Assembly (NCBI GenBank): GCA_947645535.1
Contig: CANSDD010000077.1
Span: 1 to 7,183, forward strand
DNA length: 7,183 bases
Direction: 5' to 3'
DNA from: an uncultured Mycoplasmatota bacterium
GTDB lineage: Bacteria; Bacillota_I; Bacilli_A; RF39; UBA660
Position numbers and translations under genes: made by a program. This document shows, one piece after another, positions 1 through 5,751 of the stretch. How positions within the stretch are numbered: position 1 is the first letter of the stretch; each line of letters begins with the position of its first letter. The notes under the pieces are model-generated. The model did not search any database. It saw only the letters and a program-made list of their open reading frames with translations, and had not been told where the DNA came from.

Positions 1-13
1 TTTCATTATATCC

Positions 14-715
14 CTATAAGTTCCAAGAATTTTCTGATATATAAGATTTACTTGTAGAATCTATTTGACTATAAAAGTTTTCATTTAATTCTTTATTTAA
101 TGAAGATTCTTTCCAATCATTGATATTTGTATCATTCCAAGGTATTTTTTCATTATAATAATCATCTCGTACTATTTTTACTTTTCCATTAAATATACCA
201 ACTATTCTCCATAATTCATTATTAAAATTTACATAATTATCAGGATTTTTTCCAACATATCTAATATTTTCATCTGGATCTAATTTGCTAATATGATTTG
301 ATAAATTTACTTTTTCTAGAATTGATGTAGTAATCATTTGATTTTCGTGACAAGATTCTTCCACATATGTATACTCATATTTTTCATTATTTAAACGAAT
401 TGTAATACATCCAGTCATCGTACTATTATCTCTTGGATCTGCAATATCATCTTCTTTTATGTATCCATTCTCTTTTAATTCATTTAGGCTTAAATAATAA
501 GTATTATAATAAGCGAGTTCTTCTGCATTATCTTTTCCCCAAGTAATTGCTTGTTCTGTTAAATAATCTCTTTTAGATTCATATTTTTCTTCTTTTTTTC
601 TCTCTTGATTTGTTTTATTTACATTCCAAAAGAGAAAAAGAATTATTGCACCAAATATTACTATAATCCCAACTATTTCAGTTAAATCAAACCCCTTTTT
701 ATTCTTTTTGTTCAT
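14..715 (-). CDS. Type IV prepilin-like protein, possibly truncated at its C-terminus
   Basis: 233 residues. The N-terminus is a class III (prepilin) signal: basic residues 1-7, then G8-F9 with a glutamate at E13 (+5 of the mature protein), followed by a hydrophobic helix at about 14-30. By family knowledge a prepilin peptidase would cut after G8 and the helix would pack into a pilus or pseudopilus. Residue +2 is Asp, where Thr or Ser is usual. Residues 31-60 are charged and probably helical. C103 and C122 could form a disulfide in the exported domain. Residues about 150-233 contain YVG..P.NYV.FNNELWRIVGIF, a module I recall from pilin-like surface proteins of uncultured Bacilli. The start has AGGAG at 723-727, 7 nt from ATG. 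A promoter at 739-767 and the ftsZ terminator make it monocistronic. The TAG stop interrupts W-N-L-*-G-Y-N-E, where the module normally continues, so it may be a pseudogene. Partner, function and cargo are unknown. Confidence 0.7.
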   Translation of the reverse strand: MNKKNKKGFDLTEIVGIIVIFGAIILFLFWNVNKTNQERKKEEKYESKRDYLTEQAITWGKDNAEELAYYNTYYLSLNELKENGYIKEDDIADPRDNSTMTGCITIRLNNEKYEYTYVEESCHENQMITTSILEKVNLSNHISKLDPDENIRYVGKNPDNYVNFNNELWRIVGIFNGKVKIVRDDYYNEKIPWNDTNINDWKESSLNKELNENFYSQIDSTSKSYISENSWNL

Positions 716-738
716 CTTTCCACTCCTATTCTCTTAAT

Positions 739-767
739 ATTATAATATAAAAATCCCATTTCACCAA
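739..767 (-). promoter_or_regulatory. Promoter of the prepilin-like gene
   Basis: Read on the minus strand, a perfect -10 TATAAT (739-744) lies 17 bp from TTGGTG (762-767), which matches three of six -35 consensus bases. Transcription would start near 732, giving an untranslated leader of about 16 nt that contains the AGGAG site. The upstream ftsZ terminator makes an independent promoter necessary. This is a motif match only. Confidence 0.55.
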
Positions 768-792
768 TAAGTAATATGAAATTTTATTATTT

Positions 793-820
793 AAAAAGTT
801 GACCATTTCATAAGCCAACT
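793..820 (-). terminator. Rho-independent terminator of ftsA-ftsZ
   Basis: On the minus strand AGTTGGC (820-814) pairs with GTCAACT (803-797), giving seven pairs with one G-U, around a 10-nt loop. A run of five T follows (797-793, the first shared with the stem). It begins one base after the ftsZ TAA stop, so it should end the ftsA-ftsZ transcript before the prepilin-like gene. Confidence 0.8.
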
Positions 821-821
821 A

Positions 822-1898
822 TTAAAAACCTCTTTTTCTTAAGAATGCTGGAATAATTGTATCATCATCATTACTAGAGTCCACTTCTTCATCTTCTACT
901 TTTTTCTCTTCTCTTCTATTTGTACTATAAGACTGATATAAAGGTTCCCCCTTATCTTCAAATCCTGTTGCAATTACTGTTACAATAATTTCATCATTTA
1001 AATTTTCATTGATAACAGCTCCAAAAATAGTATTGATATCTGTATTAGCAGATGAACGAATCACTTCTGCAGCTTCTTCTACTTCAAAAAGTGTTAAATT
1101 AGAACCACCTGTAACATTGATAATAGCATCTGTTGCCCCACTAATACTAGTTTCCAATAATGGACTTGATACTGCTTGTCTAGCAGCTTCTGCAGCACGA
1201 TCATCCCCGACACCCATACCAATTCCAATTAACGCATTTCCACGTTTTTCCATAACTGCTTTTACATCAGCAAAGTCTAGATTGATAAGTCCTGCTACTG
1301 CAATCAAATCAGAAATAGATTGCACACCTCTTCTAAGTACATTATCAACTTCTTTAAATGAATCCAATAATGGTGTAGTTTTATCAATAATTTCTCTTAA
1401 TCTATCATTTGGAATCACAATTAGCGTATCAACATTTTTCTTTAATTCTTCTAATCCAGATAGAGCTTGTGTCATTCGTTTTTTACCTTCAAATGAAAAT
1501 GGCTTAGTAACAATTCCTACAGTAAGTGCCCCCATACCTTGCGCAATATTAGCAATAACTGGTGCAGCACCTGTTCCTGTTCCACCACCCATTCCACAAG
1601 TGACAAATACCATATCAGCACCTTTTAATGCCTCTTCAATATCAGTCTTTGATTCCAATGCAGCTTCTTTCCCTATTTGAGGATTTGCTCCTGCTCCAAG
1701 CCCATTGGTAAGCTCTGTTCCAATTTGAATTTTAACTGGAGCTTGTGATGTTTTTAATACTTGCAAGTCTGTATTTGCAACAATAAAGTCTACTCCTTTG
1801 ACTCCAGATTCTATCATTCTATTAACAGCATTGCATCCGCCACCACCAACACCAATTACTTTTATTTTTGCTAATTGATCCATCTCTAATCCAAACAT
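822..1898 (-). CDS. ftsZ: Cell division protein FtsZ (tubulin-like GTPase)
   Basis: 358 residues, usual length for a short-linker FtsZ. It polymerises with GTP at mid-cell into the Z-ring that recruits the divisome. Visible landmarks: a glycine-rich nucleotide loop at about 16-22; the tubulin signature GGGTGTG at 104-110; PFSFEGKKR at 133-141; NDRL at 164-167; and the T7 catalytic loop NLDFAD at 206-211, which supplies the acidic residues for GTP hydrolysis by the adjoining subunit. The globular part ends near 313. A short charged linker (about 314-343, rich in E, D and S) leads to the C-terminal peptide IIPAFLRKRGF (348-358), which binds FtsA and other tethers. The ATG is preceded by GGGAGGA about 6 nt away. 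It lies 12 bp after the ftsA stop, so the two genes are co-transcribed and probably translationally close. All key residues are present. Confidence 0.98.
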   Translation of the reverse strand: MFGLEMDQLAKIKVIGVGGGGCNAVNRMIESGVKGVDFIVANTDLQVLKTSQAPVKIQIGTELTNGLGAGANPQIGKEAALESKTDIEEALKGADMVFVTCGMGGGTGTGAAPVIANIAQGMGALTVGIVTKPFSFEGKKRMTQALSGLEELKKNVDTLIVIPNDRLREIIDKTTPLLDSFKEVDNVLRRGVQSISDLIAVAGLINLDFADVKAVMEKRGNALIGIGMGVGDDRAAEAARQAVSSPLLETSISGATDAIINVTGGSNLTLFEVEEAAEVIRSSANTDINTIFGAVINENLNDEIIVTVIATGFEDKGEPLYQSYSTNRREEKKVEDEEVDSSNDDDTIIPAFLRKRGF

Positions 1899-1910
1899 AT
1901 ATATCCTCCC

Positions 1911-3158
1911 TTATTCGCCAAAAAAGTATCCAAATACTTTGCCTAACATTGTTTCATTTGAAATATTTATTACATTTTTCTTATTTGATGATAACACTTC
2001 CATATCGTTATTACTTATCATAGTGCATTCTTTCCCTTTAAGTTTCAACTTATGTATAAAGTAAACAATATTTCCTACTGCGGATGAATATTTATTTTTT
2101 CTAATTCCAAGTAGTTTTACATTTCCTATAATAGCATCCTTTCCTAATATATCTGCAACCATATATTCAAAATGAGCACTATTACTAACTCCACCTGTTA
2201 CAATAATATATTCAACCTTTTTTTCTGTTAGGATACTAATCTCTTTTCGTGCTAGTGTAAGGATTTCTTCAATACGTGACATAATGACTTCTGAAGCTTC
2301 AAGCTGTTTAATTGTGATTGCCTCACCATTTTGATTTACCACTTCATAACTATCATTACTACTCGCAAATTTCTTATGAGCGTAAGCAAATTTTTCTTTC
2401 AATTTAATTGCTTCTTCTATATCTATTTTATACATATAAGCAAGGTCATTATCAATGTTTTTGCCACCTAAACCAATAATAGAATTTTTTACAATAACAC
2501 TTTTATTGTAAAGAGAAACAGTTGTAGTCTCAGCACCTATATTGATAACCGCTCCTACTTTATCTCTATTTTCTTTATTCTTAAATGCATAAATATCTCC
2601 TATACTTCCAAGCGATATATCAACAACTTCTATACCAATATTTTCAAGTAAACTTACAACTGAATAAATATTTTTTTTTGGTGTTGCTACCATAATTGCT
2701 CTTGTACCTAACCTTGTTCCAACTAATCCCTTTGGATCTTTAATCTCCTTCTTATCATCTACATTAAAGTCAATCGGAATAATTGTTACCATCTCTTTAT
2801 TAGAACTTAACTTTGATTGCATTGCTTCTTCTAATACATCAACGATTTCTTCACCAGTAATAACTGAATCATCAGTCTTAACTGCTATTTCTCCTTTTAC
2901 CATTGAAAATTCAGCAAAATAACTTGGAACAGATGCAATAACTTTCTTAATATTAATTCCAAGCATATCTTCAACCTCGTTAAATGCTTTTTTAACAGAT
3001 GCAGAAGCTTCTTCTACATCTGTAATTAACCCCTTTTTTATTCCCTTTGATTTAACAGAAGATGCTGCAAGTAAATTGAGTTTATTCTTGTATAGTTCAC
3101 AAACAATTAATTTAATTGTATCTGAGCCAATATCAATGCTACTGTAAATATGCTTCAC
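1911..3158 (-). CDS. ftsA: Cell division protein FtsA (actin-like Z-ring membrane tether)
   Basis: 415 residues, normal for FtsA. It is an actin/HSP70-fold ATPase that binds the FtsZ C-terminal peptide and anchors the ring to the membrane. Visible parts: phosphate-1 motif SIDIGSDTIK (7-16); the FtsA-specific 1C (SHS2) subdomain at about 85-165; phosphate-2 motif VINIGAETTTVSLY (204-217); IGLGGKNID (228-236); and adenosine motif YIIVTGGVSNSAHF (317-330). The last residues, MLGKVFGYFFGE (404-415), form the amphipathic membrane-targeting helix. The start is GTG at 3156-3158. It is supported by AGGAG 8 nt upstream, by alignment of the first strand with the family, and by an in-frame TAG about 20 nt upstream. 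It is first in a two-gene ftsA-ftsZ unit with its own promoter. An ATG overlapping just upstream is out of frame. Confidence 0.96.
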   Translation of the reverse strand: MKHIYSSIDIGSDTIKLIVCELYKNKLNLLAASSVKSKGIKKGLITDVEEASASVKKAFNEVEDMLGINIKKVIASVPSYFAEFSMVKGEIAVKTDDSVITGEEIVDVLEEAMQSKLSSNKEMVTIIPIDFNVDDKKEIKDPKGLVGTRLGTRAIMVATPKKNIYSVVSLLENIGIEVVDISLGSIGDIYAFKNKENRDKVGAVINIGAETTTVSLYNKSVIVKNSIIGLGGKNIDNDLAYMYKIDIEEAIKLKEKFAYAHKKFASSNDSYEVVNQNGEAITIKQLEASEVIMSRIEEILTLARKEISILTEKKVEYIIVTGGVSNSAHFEYMVADILGKDAIIGNVKLLGIRKNKYSSAVGNIVYFIHKLKLKGKECTMISNNDMEVLSSNKKNVINISNETMLGKVFGYFFGE

Positions 3159-3185
3159 AAGATCATCTCCTACAATCTAATAACA

Positions 3186-3214
3186 ATTATACTATAGATT
3201 TTTAAAAAGGAAAA
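3186..3214 (-). promoter_or_regulatory. Promoter of ftsA-ftsZ
   Basis: On the minus strand a perfect TATAAT (3186-3191) sits about 28 bp before the ftsA GTG. Seventeen bases further up is TTTTCC (3209-3214), a poor -35. Transcription would start near 3179, giving an untranslated leader of about 20 nt. The weak -35 suggests activation, or help from the A/T tracts just upstream (about 3215-3245). The 870-bp gap from divIB also calls for a local promoter. Confidence 0.6.
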
Positions 3215-3292
3215 GAGATAAACGAAAAAAAGTGATAAAAAGAAAGGTTTTTCATCAAACAAAATTTGCCAAAAAACGAAAATAAAGACGAA

Positions 3293-3316
3293 AAAAATAG
3301 TAAATTTACTATTTTT
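3293..3316. repeat. 24-bp perfect AT-only palindrome upstream of ftsA
   Basis: The half-site AAAAATAGTAAA is followed directly by its exact reverse complement, centred between 3304 and 3305. It lies about 80 bp upstream of the ftsA -35 region and downstream of the decayed coding fragments. On the minus strand the second arm runs on as a stretch of seven T, so it could act as a weak AT-only terminator. Equally it could be a dimer-binding operator for ftsA. The sequence does not decide. Confidence 0.6.
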
Positions 3317-3363
3317 GTGATAAAAATTAGGATTATATACTTTTTGTGAGCTTAAAATAGATG

Positions 3364-3729
3364 CTAAAAAAAGCATTTTTGGCTCTGCAGAAGAAATTCT
3401 ATCTGGATATTGTGGTACTTCTTCTCTTTGAAACATAAACCATAATTTTGGGTAATAATAATGAAGCATTTTTCATTTGCAAGTTTTAAACTTTCTTCTA
3501 ATCTCGTATAATTAGGAAAAGAAATATTTCTAACTGGTGTTTTTAATTTCTGTAATAATGACTTTAGAAATTTCAAGTTATTCATTGATTCAGTATCTGT
3601 TAGTACATTAAAGTTACGTAAAAAATACTCATCTACTCCAATTTCTACAGACATAATAATCTCTTTCAGCTCATTTACACAAATAAGTTTTTGAAAAAGT
3701 GATAATGGTATGAATAATTTTCTTACATA
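3364..3729 (-). pseudogene. Degraded coding fragment, possibly the RuvC-I region of an IS200/IS605 TnpB
   Basis: An open stretch of about 120 codons with no good start; the first ATG is at 3654 with only a weak AAAGAG ahead of it. The translation after that ATG begins SVEIGVDEYFLRNFNVLTD and continues with NLKFLKSLLQKLK and then RLEESLKLANEK. By eye this follows the TnpB RuvC-I pattern (I-G-I-D-x-G-L-x-x-F, N-x-x-F-L-K, K-L-K, R-x-K-A-R-x-K-L-A-x-x-H-E-K), with the aspartate kept. The usual glycine after it and the lysine-rich stretch between the helices are missing. After about residue 63 the sense is lost. Another minus frame (about 3335-3450) reads PQYPDRISSAEPKMLFLASI, which also looks protein-like, so a frameshift is possible. 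Full TnpB is about 350-400 residues; this is at most a third. It may instead be the remains of an unrelated host gene. Confidence 0.4.
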
Positions 3730-3740
3730 AGTGACTTGCT

Positions 3741-3764
3741 CTCACCACTTAAAAGAAGTGGGAG
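3741..3764 (+). repeat. Hairpin resembling an IS200/IS605-family end
   Basis: On the plus strand CTC-A-CCACTT (3741-3750) pairs with AAGTGGGAG (3756-3764) around a five-base loop, with one bulged A. A competing stem, GAAGT (3755-3759) with ACTTC (3765-3769), overlaps it. Subterminal hairpins like this, with AAGTGGGAG in one arm, are typical of IS200/IS605 right ends and of the RNA scaffolds made from them. It lies between two TnpB-like fragments on the opposite strand, so the element has been rearranged or two elements are nested. The hairpin is certain; the family call is by recollection. Confidence 0.5.
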
Positions 3765-3890
3765 ACTTCTTGATGGTTTAGGTTAAAATCATTAGCAATC
3801 AAATACATATCGCGTATTTCTTTCATATCATCTGAAGTTTTAAACACCAAATTTAGATTTAATCTAACTACACACTTTCTCTGTTTTCAT
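3749..3890 (-). pseudogene. Degraded N-terminal fragment, TnpB-like
   Basis: An ATG at 3890 reads MKTEKVCS and then hits TAG. A one-base shift at that point lets the frame run on as VRLNLVFKTSDDMKEIRDMYLIANDFN to about 3782, then through the hairpin to TAA at 3749-3751. The pattern (basic start, short strand, T/S-x-x-x-x-x-L-like helix, A-N-D-F-N) matches the opening of many IS200/IS605 TnpB proteins, which I know as R-L-x-x-x-x-E-Q-x-x-x-L...N-x-x-N. It is out of frame with the fragment at 3364-3729, and the roughly 150 residues that should lie between them are missing. A frameshift plus a deletion make it non-functional. The identification is by eye and moderate. Confidence 0.4.
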
Positions 3891-3899
3891 AATATAACA

Positions 3900-3947
3900 T
3901 CAATAAAATTTCATTTGAAACTGAAAAGCGCCTTTTTCTTCTATCAT
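3900..3947 (-). other. 15-codon ORF with a strong ribosome binding site
   Basis: ATG at 3945-3947 follows AAGGAG (3952-3957) with a 4-nt gap. The frame reads MIEEKGAFQFQMKFY and ends at TGA (3900-3902), ten bases before the TnpB-like ATG. The signal is much better than a random ORF of this size would have. It could be the surviving start of a host gene cut off by the mobile element next to it, a short leader peptide, or chance. No homology is recognised. Confidence 0.35.
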
Positions 3948-3974
3948 AATACTCCTTCTAAAATACTGTTTATT

Positions 3975-4003
3975 ATCCTATCAGAAAAAAATCAAAAATT
4001 CAA
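3975..4003 (-). promoter_or_regulatory. Candidate promoter after divIB
   Basis: On the minus strand TTGAAT (3998-4003) lies 17 bp from TAGGAT (3975-3980), which is preceded by TG in the extended -10 position. Each hexamer matches four of six consensus bases. An overlapping GATAAT (3972-3977) is an alternative -10 with poorer spacing. It begins just after the T-tract of the divIB terminator and would drive the 15-codon ORF at 3900-3947. Such a promoter with no intact gene behind it suggests a lost gene. Confidence 0.35.
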
Positions 4004-4006
4004 TAG

Positions 4007-4034
4007 AAAAAGAATAGAATTTATTTCCTATCCT
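4007..4034 (-). terminator. Likely terminator of murG-murB-divIB
   Basis: On the minus strand AGGATAGGA (4034-4026) pairs with TTCTATTCT (4019-4011) over nine pairs, two of them G-U, with a six-base loop. It is followed by four more T (4010-4007). The divIB TAG stop lies inside the left arm, so stop codon and terminator overlap. The stem is AU-rich and only moderately stable. Confidence 0.55.
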
Positions 4035-4840
4035 TCTAATATTTCAAATGAATTTCCAGCATCCAAATTCAAAATTCCTTTTTTCCCTACAAATTCAGAT
4101 TTACTAACAATTTCTATATAATGATCAATAATTGAAAAACGAGTAAGGGTTAAATAAACATAATTGCCATCACTCATTGAAAGTAAAAATCTTCCATCAT
4201 CAACTTCATTTGGAGCATATTTAATTTCTGATATTCTTGATAACACGTCTCTTGATATTCCTTTCATTTTTTCATCAAATACTTCATAAATGGTGTTTGG
4301 AATATAATTGATAACAAAAGGTACATCATAATTAGAATCTACTTCCTGTCCATCTAATAAAATTGTTTTTCCTGTTGATTGATAATAATAAACTGGATAA
4401 TTTTCTTCTATTGCAATTGTTACTTTTCCGAATACATTTTTTGTTACTATCGCCTTTTTAATATAAGTATTTTTTTCTAATCTTTTTTTTATTTTAGATG
4501 AAGAATTTTGCATATTAGATGGATAATCTCGAAGTCCCGCTAAATCGATGATCTCTTGATCAGTCATAAAATTATTTCCTTTTATAATAATATTTTTAAT
4601 TGGTGCTTGATAGCAAATAGAGAAAAAATAAAATAGTAGCAGAAAAAAAACAATAGCAATTAAAATACGTCCATATCTAATTTTTACTTTCTTTTTCTGA
4701 TTTTTTGGTAACTGTTGTTGTACTTGTTTATACTGATAATTATTGTATGTTATACTTCTATTTTTCGAAACATTTTTTTTTTGCTTTTGCACTACAGCTA
4801 CTTTTTTAGGGGCAATCTTCTGTTTTTTCACATTTGCCAT
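4028..4840 (-). CDS. divIB: Cell division protein DivIB/FtsQ
   Basis: 270 residues, within the DivIB range. It is a bitopic membrane protein of the FtsL-DivIC-DivIB divisome subcomplex, which stabilises the others and links Z-ring assembly to septal wall synthesis. Layout: a cytoplasmic tail at 1-57, very rich in Lys, Gln and Asn; one transmembrane helix at about 58-75; an extracellular POTRA domain at about 78-147, opening with the typical strand-turn IKNIIIKGNNFMTDQEI and including KKAIV..NVFGKVTIAIEE.YP; then the beta domain to about 262. The C-terminus ends soon after NLDAGNSFEILEG, without the long gamma tail of Bacillus homologues. ATG with AAGGTGAT just upstream; it starts 12 bp after the murB stop, so it is in the same operon. 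Sequence identity in this family is low, but domain order, size and position in a dcw cluster make the call firm. Confidence 0.93.
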   Translation of the reverse strand: MANVKKQKIAPKKVAVVQKQKKNVSKNRSITYNNYQYKQVQQQLPKNQKKKVKIRYGRILIAIVFFLLLFYFFSICYQAPIKNIIIKGNNFMTDQEIIDLAGLRDYPSNMQNSSSKIKKRLEKNTYIKKAIVTKNVFGKVTIAIEENYPVYYYQSTGKTILLDGQEVDSNYDVPFVINYIPNTIYEVFDEKMKGISRDVLSRISEIKYAPNEVDDGRFLLSMSDGNYVYLTLTRFSIIDHYIEIVSKSEFVGKKGILNLDAGNSFEILEG

Positions 4841-4852
4841 ATTATCACCTTT

Positions 4853-5746
4853 TTATTCTACAAATTCTTGTTCTATCAATAGTTCAATTTCTAATTTATC
4901 TTTTACTTCTTTTTGAATCTCTAATATCAATTTTTTAATATTTTCACCACTAGCTTTATCTTTGTTAATAATAAAGTTAGCATGTTTCGTACTTACCTCT
5001 GCTCCACCAATATTTTTTCCTTTATATCCAATTTCTTCTACTAGTTTTCCAGCAAAATTATCAGGTGGATTTCTAAACACACTTCCTGCACTTGGATATT
5101 CTAAAGGCTGTGATTCTAATCTTCTTTTTTTACGATCTTTTATCACTTCCATAATTGCTTCCCTATTTCCTTTTTGTAATATAAGTTCTGCTTCTAAGCA
5201 AATATATGTAGGATTTTTTTGAAGAAAAGATGTTCTATAATGAAAATTCATTTCTTTATTGCTCATTGTTTTTATTTCTAAAGTGGGGGTTAAAACAGTT
5301 ACATTCTTTACAATATATCCCATATCACTCTTATAAGCACCTGCATTCATAAAAACTGCACCCCCTATACTTCCTGGAATCCCTGTTGCAAATTCTAATC
5401 CAGTTAATCCCATTCTAGATGCTTTTAGTGCTAATTTCATAAGAGAATATCCTGCTCCTACTATAATCTTATTATCATCTATTTCCAAACGATGAAATGA
5501 ATCTAACTTAATTAAAATACCATCATAATAATTATCAAATATGAGATTAGAACCATTTCCAATTATCTTATATTTCACTTTATTTTCTTTTAAAAATAAC
5601 AAGATTTTTTTCAAATCTTCCACTGAATTTGGAAATATTATTCCTTTTGCATTACCTTCTATTTGATATGTTGTATAGTCTTTTAAATTTATATTTGAAA
5701 TAACACTACCACACTCTAATTTTCTTAATTTTTCTATTATGTCCAT
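4853..5746 (-). CDS. murB: UDP-N-acetylenolpyruvoylglucosamine reductase MurB (type II)
   Basis: 297 residues. A cytoplasmic FAD enzyme that uses NADPH to reduce enolpyruvyl-UDP-GlcNAc to UDP-MurNAc, the second committed step of peptidoglycan precursor synthesis. Visible features: NLKDYTTYQIEG (20-31) at the start of the FAD domain; IIGNGSNLIF (61-70); the FAD-binding stretch GIPGSIGGAVFMNAGAY (122-138); YRTSF (170-174) with the conserved active-site Arg; YPSAGSVFRNP (217-227), where S222 is the expected proton donor; and a C-terminal EQE (292-294) likely to hold the catalytic Glu. The short form, with no extra substrate-capping loop, fits the type II class usual in Firmicutes. The ATG is preceded by AGGAAG with an 8-nt gap. 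That site is the last two codons of murG, so the genes are only 5 bp apart and probably translationally coupled. Confidence 0.97.
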   Translation of the reverse strand: MDIIEKLRKLECGSVISNINLKDYTTYQIEGNAKGIIFPNSVEDLKKILLFLKENKVKYKIIGNGSNLIFDNYYDGILIKLDSFHRLEIDDNKIIVGAGYSLMKLALKASRMGLTGLEFATGIPGSIGGAVFMNAGAYKSDMGYIVKNVTVLTPTLEIKTMSNKEMNFHYRTSFLQKNPTYICLEAELILQKGNREAIMEVIKDRKKRRLESQPLEYPSAGSVFRNPPDNFAGKLVEEIGYKGKNIGGAEVSTKHANFIINKDKASGENIKKLILEIQKEVKDKLEIELLIEQEFVE

Positions 5747-5751
5747 AGTTT

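Noticed and set aside
14..16. TAG recoding (amino-acid insertion) in the prepilin-like gene
   Set aside because: divIB also ends at a TAG with a terminator around it, so TAG works as a stop here. A nonsense change is simpler.
1009..1680. Long open frame on the plus strand opposite ftsZ (223 codons)
   Set aside because: It is antisense to a fully conserved ftsZ, has no ribosome binding site and a low-complexity Ser/Ala/Pro/Ile composition. It is a shadow of ftsZ codon bias.
3170..3469. 99-codon minus-strand frame with hydrophobic C-terminal half, as a small membrane protein
   Set aside because: It has no ribosome binding site, overlaps the better fragment and runs through the ftsA promoter. 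The hydrophobic part is just translated T-rich DNA. Its middle part is mentioned only as a possible frameshift remnant.
3915..4121. 68-codon plus-strand frame across the divIB terminator
   Set aside because: It is opposite divIB and its terminator, has no ribosome binding site, and its composition reflects AT-rich DNA.
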